Assembly: GCA_009773335.1 (NCBI GenBank)
Contig: WRPF01000001.1
Span: 62,001 to 126,000 of the forward strand
Reading direction: 5' to 3'
Length of the DNA: 64,000 bases
Origin: Caulobacteraceae bacterium
GTDB lineage: Bacteria > Pseudomonadota > Alphaproteobacteria > Caulobacterales > Aquidulcibacteraceae
The notes under the pieces were generated by a model that searched no databases, was not told the origin of the DNA, and was given only the letters and a program-made list of their open reading frames with translations. Numbering within the stretch: position 1 is the first letter of the stretch; every line of letters begins with the position of its first letter. Position numbers and translations under genes: made by a program. Of the stretch, positions 40,567 to 48,906 are shown one piece after another.

Positions 40567-41577
40567 ATGCTCTTGCCCATCAGCCTCGGCGCCATGAAGA
40601 TAGCCGATCCAGTGCTTCTCGCGCCCATGGCCGGGACGACCGACTATCCGTTCCGACGTCAAGCCCAAGCATTCGGAGCGCCGTATGTGGTCTCGGAGAT
40701 GGTCGCTGGTGAGCAGCTTGTGCGTTCCCGAAGAGATATGGTGCGCCGCACAGCTGGGGGCGGCGTGATCACGCCGCTCGTGATCCAGATTGCCGGACGC
40801 GAGGCGCGCTGGATGTCTCTCGGCGCCAAGCTTGCCGAGGATGCCGGAGCCGACGTCATCGACATCAACATGGGCTGCCCATCGAAGACCGTTACCAGCG
40901 GTCTTTCGGGGGCCGCGCTCATGCGTGATCCCGATCACGCGCTTCGTTTGATCGAAGCGGCCGTTCAGGCGACGTCGCGACCCGTCACCCTCAAGATGCG
41001 CCTTGGCTGGGACCAACAGTCGATGAATGCGCCGGAAATAGCCTCACGGGCGGAGTCTGCCGGCGTTCAGATGATTGTCGTACACGGGCGCACGCGGTGT
41101 CAGTTCTTTCGCGACAAGGCGGACTGGGCGGCGATCAGGGCGACGACGGAGGCAGTACGAGTGCCGGTCATCGCCAACGGGGATATCGAAACAGCCGAGG
41201 ATGCGCGCCGGGCGCTCGCTCTCTCCGGCGCTGCGGGGATCATGATCGGTCGCGCCGCTCAGGGGCGTCCCTGGCTGCCTGGTGCGCTGATCAGGGCGCT
41301 TCGCACCAACAGCGATCTCACACCCCCGGCTCCAGCGTCGATCTACGGGATGCTCACCGCGATCTGCGAGGACTCGGCCGTGCTGTACGGCGCACAGCAT
41401 GGCCTTCGGATCGCTCGCAAGCAAATCTCATGGGCTATCGAATCCGAAGCGACATGGCTGGACGCGCCGCGCCGGCGGAGTGTCCGCGCGAAGATTTGCA
41501 GCATGGAAAAACCCGGAGATGTTCAAGCGGCGCTCGCCCGCGTGTTTCTCGACCGCGATCTGCGGGAAGCGGCATGA
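40567..41577 (+). CDS. dusB: tRNA-dihydrouridine synthase (NifR3 type)
   Basis: Dus reduces uridine in the tRNA D-loop with FMN and NADPH. The 336-residue protein shows VLLAPMAGTTDYPFRRQA, the active-site cysteine in INMGCPSKTVTSGLSGAAL, KMRLGWDQ, VHGRTRCQFF and VIANGDIETAEDA with the phosphate loop GIMIGRAAQGRPW. The gene was named nifR3 in Rhodobacter because it is the first gene of the ntrBC operon, exactly the arrangement here: its stop overlaps the ntrB start. Confidence 0.96.
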   Translation: MLLPISLGAMKIADPVLLAPMAGTTDYPFRRQAQAFGAPYVVSEMVAGEQLVRSRRDMVRRTAGGGVITPLVIQIAGREARWMSLGAKLAEDAGADVIDINMGCPSKTVTSGLSGAALMRDPDHALRLIEAAVQATSRPVTLKMRLGWDQQSMNAPEIASRAESAGVQMIVVHGRTRCQFFRDKADWAAIRATTEAVRVPVIANGDIETAEDARRALALSGAAGIMIGRAAQGRPWLPGALIRALRTNSDLTPPAPASIYGMLTAICEDSAVLYGAQHGLRIARKQISWAIESEATWLDAPRRRSVRAKICSMEKPGDVQAALARVFLDRDLREAA

Positions 41578-42656
41578 TGACGGCGAACACCATGGCCAGG
41601 TCGGCGCGTTCAGCCATTGACGCCCTTTCTTTGCTCGACGCGTTGCCCGTGCTGGTGATTGGCGTGGATGTCGCGGGGCGTATCGGATTGGTGAACATGG
41701 CGGCCGCCGAAACATTGACCGCGGCGGCAGGCGGGCTTGTCGGGCGACGGTTGAGCGACGTCTTTGGATCGGAAAGCGTCATTGTTGCGATCGCGCGACG
41801 TGCAGCAACTAAGTCAATCAGGCTCTCTCAGTCTGACATTCCGTTGGAGGGGCCCACGTTTTCTCTGGGACGCGCCGATCTGATTGCAACCCCGCTTGAT
41901 GATCCCGCTGGAGCGGTGCTCACCTTCATCCTCAAGGCGAGCGCTCGTTCCGACACCGCCGCGCGCCCGGCGTCCCCCATGGCTCGGACATTGGCGCACG
42001 AGGTGCGCAATCCACTCGCCGGCATCCGCGCCGCGGCGCAGCTCATTGGCAAGGATGCGGGCGCCGACACGCGTGTGCTGACGGACATGATCTGCGCCGA
42101 AGCCGACCGCATCCGAAGGCTCACGGACCGCCTTGACGCGCTGGACGATCTCGGCCCTCCCGTGCTGTCGCGCGTGAATATCCACGAAGCACTTGGTCGG
42201 ACCCGTGCAGTCGTCGCCGCCACGTTTCAGGACGTTGATGTGGAGGAGAACTACGACCCCTCCTTGCCGGACATCGATGGCGACATCGATCAGCTGATCC
42301 AAGTTTTTCTCAACATAGCGAAGAACGCTGCAGAAGCCGTTCGTGATCGCGTCGGCGGGATCGTGTCGCTGTCGACGCGGTATCGTCCCGGCGTCCGTAT
42401 CAGGAACTCGGGAACGCGCGCCGCGCACCCGCAGCTTGAAGTCGCCATTTCGGACAATGGACCGGGGCTTTCGTCCGCTATCGCCGGACGTGTTTTTGAA
42501 CCGTTCGCTACGACCAAGCCGACGGGCGTCGGGCTCGGTCTTGCTGTCGCAGCGGAGATCGTGGCGCGCCATCAAGGTCACATAGAAGTTGAATCCAGAC
42601 CGGGGCGCACGACTTTTCGCGTGCTCTTGCCGATTACTGAAACGGGGGCCGCATGA
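41574..42656 (+). CDS. ntrB: nitrogen regulation sensor histidine kinase NtrB
   Basis: NtrB phosphorylates or dephosphorylates NtrC in response to PII proteins. The 360-residue protein has an N-terminal PAS domain (about 18-115; LPVLVIGVDVAGRIGLVNMA), the H-box RTLAHEVRNPLAGIRAAAQL, the N-box NIAKNAAEAV, and G-boxes SDNGPGLSS and TGVGLGLAVAAEIV. I chose the ATG at 41574 overlapping the dusB stop; the ORF-track version from 41097 runs through dusB in another frame. It overlaps ntrC by four bases. Confidence 0.94.
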   Translation: MMTANTMARSARSAIDALSLLDALPVLVIGVDVAGRIGLVNMAAAETLTAAAGGLVGRRLSDVFGSESVIVAIARRAATKSIRLSQSDIPLEGPTFSLGRADLIATPLDDPAGAVLTFILKASARSDTAARPASPMARTLAHEVRNPLAGIRAAAQLIGKDAGADTRVLTDMICAEADRIRRLTDRLDALDDLGPPVLSRVNIHEALGRTRAVVAATFQDVDVEENYDPSLPDIDGDIDQLIQVFLNIAKNAAEAVRDRVGGIVSLSTRYRPGVRIRNSGTRAAHPQLEVAISDNGPGLSSAIAGRVFEPFATTKPTGVGLGLAVAAEIVARHQGHIEVESRPGRTTFRVLLPITETGAA

Positions 42657-44026
42657 GCGCGCGCATACTGCTTGCTGACGACGATTCCAGCCTTCGCCTT
42701 GTGCTGTCCCAGGCGCTGGCGCGCGAAGGCTATGCGGTACGTGCGACCGCCAGTCTCTCGACCCTCGCCAAGATGGTGCGGGATGGAGAAGGTGATCTTG
42801 TCATCAGCGATGTCTACATGGGAGACGATTGCCTCTTCGACGTGTTGCCGGGGCTTCGAGCGCAGCGGCCCGAATTGCCGGTTATCGTGATGAGCGGACA
42901 GAGCACCGTGCTGACGGCGATATCTGCTGCCGGCGCCGGCGCCTACGACTACGTGCCAAAGCCCTTCGATCTCGACGATCTCCTTGAGGCCGTGCGACGC
43001 GCGTTGACACGCGGCCCGGAGGCGAAGACGCGCGCGCTGGCAGCCGCTGCGGAGCGCGAAGAACGCCTTCCGCTCATAGGCAGGTCGGCGGCGATGCAGG
43101 ATGTCTACCGGATCATGGCGCGATCGGCCGGAACCGATATGTCAGTGCTAATCGAGGGCGAGACCGGGACCGGCAAGGAGGCCGCGGCGCGCGCCATCCA
43201 TCAGTTCAGCAAACGAAAGGCCGGTCCGTTTGTGCGCCTGAGTCTGGCCGGCGCCGCCGGCGCCGCCGCCACGGAAGCGCTGTTCGATGCGAAGGGCGAC
43301 GCTGTCCAGGCCGTCAACGGAACGCTGTTCATCGACGACGTGGACGCACTGACGCCCGATGGCCAGACAGCTTTGGAGCGATTTCTCGATCGCCGCAGTG
43401 AAGATCATGCGGGGGACGCCCGCATCCTCTGTGCCTCTTCCCAACCTTTGGGCGCTCTCGCGCTGGAGGGGGCGTTCCGCCCGGACCTCTACTACAGGCT
43501 CGCGATCGTCACGATCCGTATTCCACCGCTGCGTGAGCGGCTGGAGGATGTCGGCGATCTAGCCAGGGCGTTCCTGGTGCGCGCCAAGCGAGAAGGGTTG
43601 CCCGAGAAGTGCATCGACGGCTCAGCCATCGAACTCCTCAAGACGCACTCGTGGCCCGGCAATGTTCGCGAACTGGAGAACCTGCTGCGGCGCGTGGCTG
43701 CGCTTCGGCCTGAGGCGCTGATAACTGCGCGCGAAATTGTTGGCGAATTGAGCGCCGCACGTGTGGACGCTCACCCCGTCGGCGGGTCTCAAGAGACAAT
43801 AGAGGATCTGCTGAAACCCCGGCTCGCAGCGTTGCTCGCCAACGCCGGCCCGGAGGCGAACGTCTACGATCAGGCCGTCGCAGCGGTCGAGCGCCCGCTG
43901 ATCGAACTCGCCCTGCAGGCGACCCGCGGCAACCAGATCAAGGCCGCGGGAATTCTCGGGATCAATCGGAACACCCTGCGCAAGAAGCTGCAGGCGCTTG
44001 GCATCCGCGCTGGGGCTGGCGATTGA
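42653..44026 (+). CDS. ntrC: nitrogen regulator NtrC lacking the GAFTGA loop
   Basis: The 457-residue protein has a receiver domain (1-118; phospho-acceptor D53 in VISDVYMGDD), an AAA+ domain with intact Walker A (GETGTGKE, 169-176) and a C-terminal Fis-type HTH (AAGILGINRNTLRKKLQALG, 431-450). The usual ESELFGHEKGAFTGA loop 1 is missing: the sequence goes from LSLAGAAGAAATEALFDAKG to NGTLFIDDVDAL. Walker B ends DD rather than DE, and the pre-sensor-1 region is shortened. It therefore should not remodel sigma54 holoenzyme. Rhodobacter capsulatus NtrC, which works with sigma70, lacks the same loop. Gene order leaves no doubt of identity. Confidence 0.93.
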   Translation: MSARILLADDDSSLRLVLSQALAREGYAVRATASLSTLAKMVRDGEGDLVISDVYMGDDCLFDVLPGLRAQRPELPVIVMSGQSTVLTAISAAGAGAYDYVPKPFDLDDLLEAVRRALTRGPEAKTRALAAAAEREERLPLIGRSAAMQDVYRIMARSAGTDMSVLIEGETGTGKEAAARAIHQFSKRKAGPFVRLSLAGAAGAAATEALFDAKGDAVQAVNGTLFIDDVDALTPDGQTALERFLDRRSEDHAGDARILCASSQPLGALALEGAFRPDLYYRLAIVTIRIPPLRERLEDVGDLARAFLVRAKREGLPEKCIDGSAIELLKTHSWPGNVRELENLLRRVAALRPEALITAREIVGELSAARVDAHPVGGSQETIEDLLKPRLAALLANAGPEANVYDQAVAAVERPLIELALQATRGNQIKAAGILGINRNTLRKKLQALGIRAGAGD

Positions 44027-44082
44027 CGAGCCCGCTCAAGTAGGCGCATTTGTGGCTTTCTCGCCACGCCAGTGTGACCTGA

Positions 44083-46290
44083 ATGACAACGACGCCCGTG
44101 CCGGCTCGCTCCGATCTCACGTCCTGGTCCTCAAGGCTGGGTGCAGTGGGATTCGCAGGCGGATTCGTGGTTGCGGCGGCCCTAACCGTAACCGCCACCC
44201 TCTTTGCGGTGTCCGGGGCAGGTTCGGTTGGCCCTGCCAGCCCGACGATGCTGGCGCTGCTTGGAGCGAGCCTGCTCATCAGCGCCGGGCTGGCCGGCTT
44301 GCTCATTCTCCGTATCGTTCGCATTGCAGGCGCCCGGTCGACGCCAGAGACCGGCGCACGTCTGCATCTGCGGTTCGTTTCGCTGTTCAGCGCGGCTGCC
44401 GTCGCCCCTGCCGTGCTGGTCGCTCTCTTTCTCGGCACGACCATGAGCCGGGGAGTGGAGGAGTGGTTCAGCGACCGCGTGGAAACGGTAGTCGAAAACG
44501 GCGCGAAAGTCGGTCGCAACTACATTGAAGCGGCGCAGGAAAACCTTCGCGGCGAAGTGATTGCGATGGCCACCGATCTCAATGGCGCGGCGTCTGGCCT
44601 ACGCGATCAATCGGGCGCCTATGCCGCCTATCTGGACGCCCAGACCCGTCAGCGCTTCTTCGCCTCCGCTTACGTCATCAACCACGACGGCAAGGTGCTG
44701 GCTGCAGCGCAAACGGATCAGACACCGACCTTCTCCGCCCCGGGTCCCGCCGACTTCAATGAGGCGGCCAAGGGCCAGCTTACGATGCGCCTCTTCGAAG
44801 ACGCAGGGCTGATACGGGCGTTGTATAGGCTGGATGCCTATGATGACGCGTATCTGTATGTCACGCGGTTCGTCGATCCGGAAATTCTCGTCAGCCTGAG
44901 ATCCTTCGAGGGCGCCGTGGTGAGTTATCGCGAAGCCGAGGACAGCCGCGCCCGGCTCCAGATCTTCTTTGCACTGGCGTACCTCGCCACCGCCGTTCTC
45001 GTTCTGCTCGCGGCGGTATGGCTGGGACTTTCCAACGCGTCCCGTGTCGCCGAGCCGATCGGGCGGCTCGCCGAAGCCGCAGGGAGGGTCGCCTCCGGCG
45101 ATCTGGCGGCGCGCGTCGCCGTGGGACGCGAGCGCGACGAGGTGGATGCGCTGGCGCGGGCGTTCAACCGCATGACGGCCCAGATCGAAGCACAGCGCAA
45201 CGAACTGGTGAGCGCACGTCGGGATGCAGAAGACAGAAGCAGCTTTACGCAAGCCGTCCTCTCCAACGTGAGCGCGGGCGTCATCGGACTCGATCGCGCA
45301 GGGCGCATCACTGCGGCCAACAGCTCCGCTGCGGAGCTGCTGGGCGTCGGCCCGGGTGAACTCGACGGCCGCCGCCTCGTCGATATTGCACCGGAGTTCG
45401 GCGAGATCGCGGTTCAGGAAGCCGGCGTCGCGGCGCCCAGCCGCATCGACCTGTCCAGGTCCGGCGAAACCGTTCATCTCAGCGTGCGCGTGAGCGGCGG
45501 CGGCGCTTCGGGCGTCGTGCTCACCTTCGACGACATGACCAAGCTCATCGCTGCGCAGCGACAGGAAGCCTGGAAAGATGTGGCGCGACGCATCGCCCAT
45601 GAGATCAAGAATCCGCTGACGCCGATCCAGCTGTCGGCCGAACGCCTGCAACGAAAGTACGGCGGGGAAATCCGGTCCGATCCCGAGACCTTTCAACGCT
45701 GCACGAGCACGATCCTCAGGCAGGTGGCCGACATCGGACGCATGGTGGACGAGTTCTCCGGATTTGCGCGGATGCCTACTCCGCGCTTCCAGCCCGCCGA
45801 TCTTTCCGAGATCGCCCGGGAAGCCGTATTCGCCCAGCGTCTGTCGTTCGCCGACGTGCGTTTCGAGATCGAAGGCGCCGACTTGCCGTCGCCAGTAACG
45901 TGCGACGGTCGCCTCATTGGCCAGGCGCTGACGAATGTTCTGAAGAACGCTGGCGAGGCCATCCAGGGCAAGCGCCTGAAGGACGGCGAGCCCAAAGAGG
46001 GGCGCGTTGTGCTGAATCTCGAACGCCAGGGAGATTCCATCGTCGTCTCAATCCACGACAACGGCCCCGGCTTTCCGGCTCAGGACCGGGACCGTCTGGT
46101 GGAGCCATACGTAACGACCCGCACCAAGGGAACGGGCCTCGGGCTCGCAATCGTCCAGCGTGTGGTCGAAGACCACGGTGGCTCGCTGGCACTCGGCGAC
46201 GCGCCGCCCCCCGGGCCGGGCGCACTTGTCCGGATCGCCCTTCCCATGCGGCGCGACGCAGCATCGCCCGATCAGACAGCGCAAAGCTGA
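44083..46290 (+). CDS. ntrY: sensor histidine kinase NtrY
   Basis: NtrY is the membrane kinase of the NtrY-NtrX pair, linked in alphaproteobacteria to nitrogen metabolism, respiration/redox and envelope control. The 735-residue protein has N-terminal membrane segments (about 24-43, 55-79 and 98-117), an extracytoplasmic stretch, another membrane segment (about 290-315), a HAMP domain (about 317-372, LGLSNASRVAEPIGRLAEAA), a PAS domain (about 385-490), the H-box VARRIAHEIKNPLTPIQLSAER and ATPase motifs IHDNGPGFP and TGLGLAIVQRVVED. It begins 56 bp after ntrC and ends 11 bp before ntrX. Confidence 0.94.
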   Translation: MTTTPVPARSDLTSWSSRLGAVGFAGGFVVAAALTVTATLFAVSGAGSVGPASPTMLALLGASLLISAGLAGLLILRIVRIAGARSTPETGARLHLRFVSLFSAAAVAPAVLVALFLGTTMSRGVEEWFSDRVETVVENGAKVGRNYIEAAQENLRGEVIAMATDLNGAASGLRDQSGAYAAYLDAQTRQRFFASAYVINHDGKVLAAAQTDQTPTFSAPGPADFNEAAKGQLTMRLFEDAGLIRALYRLDAYDDAYLYVTRFVDPEILVSLRSFEGAVVSYREAEDSRARLQIFFALAYLATAVLVLLAAVWLGLSNASRVAEPIGRLAEAAGRVASGDLAARVAVGRERDEVDALARAFNRMTAQIEAQRNELVSARRDAEDRSSFTQAVLSNVSAGVIGLDRAGRITAANSSAAELLGVGPGELDGRRLVDIAPEFGEIAVQEAGVAAPSRIDLSRSGETVHLSVRVSGGGASGVVLTFDDMTKLIAAQRQEAWKDVARRIAHEIKNPLTPIQLSAERLQRKYGGEIRSDPETFQRCTSTILRQVADIGRMVDEFSGFARMPTPRFQPADLSEIAREAVFAQRLSFADVRFEIEGADLPSPVTCDGRLIGQALTNVLKNAGEAIQGKRLKDGEPKEGRVVLNLERQGDSIVVSIHDNGPGFPAQDRDRLVEPYVTTRTKGTGLGLAIVQRVVEDHGGSLALGDAPPPGPGALVRIALPMRRDAASPDQTAQS

Positions 46291-46301
46291 GGAGCAGACC
46301 C

Positions 46302-47696
46302 ATGTCTTCCGACATTCTGGTGATCGACGACGAGGCCGACATCCGGGATCTTGTGTCAGGCATCCTTGAAGATGCCGGCCACCAGGTGCGCGCGGCGCGT
46401 GACAGCGATGAGGCCATTGACGCCGTACGGCGGCGGCGTCCCACGCTCGCGATCCTCGACGTCTGGCTGCAGGGAAGCCAGATCGATGGTCTCGATCTCC
46501 TCGCGATGTTGCGCGAGACCGACCCCGACATGCCGGTCATAGTCATCAGCGGGCACGGCACCATCGAGACCGCAGTGGCCGCGATCCGGAAGGGCGCCTA
46601 CGATTTCCTCGAAAAGCCCTTCAATGCGGACCGCCTTCTCATTGTTGTGACGCGCGCCATCGAAACGGCGCGCCTGAAGCGTGAAAACGCTTCTCTCAGA
46701 GTGCGCGCTGCTGCGAGCGCCGATCTCATCGGCTCTTCGCCGGTGATGGCGCAACTGCGCAGCGCCGTGGACAGGATCGCGCAGTCGAATTCGCGCGTCA
46801 TGATCTCCGGACCGTCGGGATCGGGCAAGGAACTGGTTGCAAGGCTCCTGCATGATCGTTCGCCGCGCGGACCGGGTCCGTTTGTGGCGATCAACGCAGC
46901 GTCCATTGCGCCCGAACGAATGGAGAGCGAACTCTTCGGCGAAGAAGGGCCGGACGGTCGGCCACGGAAGATCGGCGTCTTTGAACAGGCGCACCAGGGG
47001 ACCCTGCTTCTCGATGAAGTCGGTGACATGCCGATCGAGACACAGAGCAAGATCCTTCGCGTTCTCGTCGATCAGCGATTTCGTCGCCTGGGCGGATCGG
47101 CGGACGTGCAGGTGAATGTCCGCGTTGTTTCATCGACATCGCGCGACCTGCGCATCGACATCGAGCGCGCGCGGTTTCGCGAAGACCTGTTCCATCGTCT
47201 GAATGTCGTTCCACTGCGCGTGCCTACGCTCTCGGAACGGCGTGACGATATCCCCGAGCTTGCCGACTACTTCGTCCAGCGGATCACAGAGGGGACCGGC
47301 CTTCCCGCGCGCGTCCTCGCGCCAGACGCCCTGGCTGCGCTTCAGGCGGCGGAGTGGCCCGGCAACGTCCGCCAGCTCCGCAATATCATCGAACGGATAC
47401 TGATCCTCGCCGGCGGCGAACCGAGCATACCTGTCACGCTCGACTCCCTGCCGCCCGAGGCGTGGCCGGCAGCCTCGTTTTCGCAGCAACAGGGCATGCA
47501 GGAAGTGATCGGCATGTCGCTTCGCGATGCGCGCGAGCGGTTCGAGCGCGAGTATCTGCACGTGCAGATCACCCGCTTCGGCGGCAACATTTCCCGCACG
47601 GCCGCGTTCATCGGCATGGAGCGGTCCGCGCTCCATCGAAAATTGAAGTCGCTTGGCGTCGATGCGCCGGGCCGCGGGCTTGGCGACGGCGAATGA
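46302..47696 (+). CDS. ntrX: response regulator NtrX
   Basis: The 464-residue regulator has a receiver domain (phospho-acceptor D53 in LAILDVWLQGS), an AAA+ domain (Walker A SGPSGSGKE; Walker B GTLLLDEVGDMP) and a C-terminal HTH (NISRTAAFIGMERSALHRKL). In loop 1 the GAFTGA motif is replaced: ESELFGEEGPDGRPRKIGVFEQ. That replacement is usual in alphaproteobacterial NtrX and suggests it does not activate sigma54. I chose the ATG at 46302; the ORF-track extension lies in ntrY. It overlaps the transaminase gene by four bases. Confidence 0.94.
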   Translation: MSSDILVIDDEADIRDLVSGILEDAGHQVRAARDSDEAIDAVRRRRPTLAILDVWLQGSQIDGLDLLAMLRETDPDMPVIVISGHGTIETAVAAIRKGAYDFLEKPFNADRLLIVVTRAIETARLKRENASLRVRAAASADLIGSSPVMAQLRSAVDRIAQSNSRVMISGPSGSGKELVARLLHDRSPRGPGPFVAINAASIAPERMESELFGEEGPDGRPRKIGVFEQAHQGTLLLDEVGDMPIETQSKILRVLVDQRFRRLGGSADVQVNVRVVSSTSRDLRIDIERARFREDLFHRLNVVPLRVPTLSERRDDIPELADYFVQRITEGTGLPARVLAPDALAALQAAEWPGNVRQLRNIIERILILAGGEPSIPVTLDSLPPEAWPAASFSQQQGMQEVIGMSLRDARERFEREYLHVQITRFGGNISRTAAFIGMERSALHRKLKSLGVDAPGRGLGDGE

Positions 47697-48547
47697 GCCG
47701 GATCGCCTACGTCAACGGTGCATACGTTCGCCAGAGCGTCGCGACCGTTCATATCGAAGACCGCGGCTTCCAGTTCGCCGACGGCGTCTACGAGGTGTGG
47801 AGTGTCCACGACGGACGCCTTCTGGACTCCGATGGACACTTCGCCCGCCTCGACCGCTCGCTCGGAGAACTCCAGATGCAGGCGCCCATGGCCCGACCTG
47901 CGCTGGAAGCGGTTCTTGCGGAGACGCTCAGACGCAATCGCGTGCGCTTCGGAATCCTCTATCTCCAGATCACGCGGGGGACGGCGCCGCGCGACCACGC
48001 CTTCCCGCCTCCAGAGATACGACCCAGCATCGTCGTTACGGCGCGCCCGATAGATCGGCGCGCACTTGAGGCCCGTGTCCATGCCGGCGTGGCGGTTCTC
48101 ACGATGCCGGACATCCGCTGGGGGCGATGCGATATCAAATCGGTCTCGCTTCTGCCGAACGTGCTGGCCAAACAAGCGGCGCGCGAGGCTCACGCGTTCG
48201 AGGCGTGGCTCGTGGACGAGGGCGGTCTCATCACGGAGGGCGCCTCGACCACGGCCTGGATCGTGGATGCCAACGGGCGCCTGAGAACGCGGAAGCTGGG
48301 CTTCGACATACTGCCGGGCGTGACCCGCGCGACCTTGTTGCGTGTGGCGCAGGAGCGTCAGATGCCGGTCTTTGAAGAAGCCTTCTCGGTTGAAGAGGCC
48401 AAGCGCGCGCTGGAGGCGTTCATGTCTTCGGCTTCGGGGGTTGTCGTCCCGGTCGTTTCCATCGACGGCGTCCAGATCGGGGACGGCGCCCCGGGGCCGA
48501 CTACGCTGGCGTTGCGGGCGGCCTATTTCGAGGGCGTCGTGCACTGA
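47693..48547 (+). CDS. dat: D-amino-acid transaminase (fold IV PLP enzyme)
   Basis: This 284-residue fold-type IV aminotransferase resembles D-alanine transaminase. Motifs are AYVNGAYVRQSVATVHIEDRG, FADGVYEVW, the PLP-lysine in DIKSVSLLPNVLAKQ, and EGASTTAWIVDANGRLRTRK. It would interconvert D-alanine, D-glutamate and 2-oxoacids for peptidoglycan; a branched-chain or 4-amino-4-deoxychorismate substrate is not excluded. Its ATG overlaps the ntrX stop (ATGA), so it is expressed with ntrYX. Confidence 0.88.
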   Translation: MSRIAYVNGAYVRQSVATVHIEDRGFQFADGVYEVWSVHDGRLLDSDGHFARLDRSLGELQMQAPMARPALEAVLAETLRRNRVRFGILYLQITRGTAPRDHAFPPPEIRPSIVVTARPIDRRALEARVHAGVAVLTMPDIRWGRCDIKSVSLLPNVLAKQAAREAHAFEAWLVDEGGLITEGASTTAWIVDANGRLRTRKLGFDILPGVTRATLLRVAQERQMPVFEEAFSVEEAKRALEAFMSSASGVVVPVVSIDGVQIGDGAPGPTTLALRAAYFEGVVH

Positions 48548-48571
48548 TCCGGCCCCCCTTCCGGGTCCCAT

Positions 48572-48584
48572 GTTGCAGTGCAAC
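48572..48584. promoter_or_regulatory. palindrome upstream of hfq
   Basis: GTTGCA-G-TGCAAC is a perfect 6-bp inverted repeat with one central base, 70 bp upstream of the hfq start. It could be an operator for a regulator of hfq-hflX; no protein can be assigned. Confidence 0.35.
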
Positions 48585-48589
48585 CGGGG

Positions 48590-48623
48590 AGGGCGGTATG
48601 TACGGGAGCGCCCTTTGATTTTT
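48590..48623 (+). terminator. hairpin with T-rich tail between dat and hfq
   Basis: AGGGCG-N13-CGCCCT is a 6-bp stem followed by TTGATTTTT. It lies between the dat stop and the hfq start and may separate the ntrYX-dat transcript from hfq-hflX, or attenuate read-through. Confidence 0.4.
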
Positions 48624-48654
48624 GGCGCGACGACCCGAGGCGAGGGCCCAAGAA

Positions 48655-48906
48655 ATGGAAAAGAAGCAAAACCTGCAGGACACGTTTCTCAATGCGGTCC
48701 GCAAGAACAAGACCCCTCTGACGATCTTCCTCGTCAATGGCGTGAAGCTCCAGGGCGTGGTGACCTGGTTCGACAATTTCTGCGTGCTTCTGCGCCGCGA
48801 CGGCCAGATCCAGCTCGTCTACAAGCATGCGATCTCGACGGTGATGCCTGGCGCGCCAGTGCAGCTGTTTGAAGGAGAAAAGGGTCCCGAGCACGGTGAC
48901 GACTAG
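48655..48906 (+). CDS. hfq: RNA chaperone Hfq
   Basis: Hfq forms a hexameric Sm-like ring that pairs small RNAs with mRNAs. The 83-residue protein has the Sm1 motif [20 protein letters not shown] with [20 protein letters not shown] and the Sm2 motif [10 protein letters not shown], plus a short acidic C-terminus as usual in alphaproteobacteria. I chose the ATG at 48655 ([11 protein letters not shown]). hflX overlaps its end by 11 bp. Confidence 0.97.
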   Translation: MEKKQNLQDTFLNAVRKNKTPLTIFLVNGVKLQGVVTWFDNFCVLLRRDGQIQLVYKHAISTVMPGAPVQLFEGEKGPEHGDD

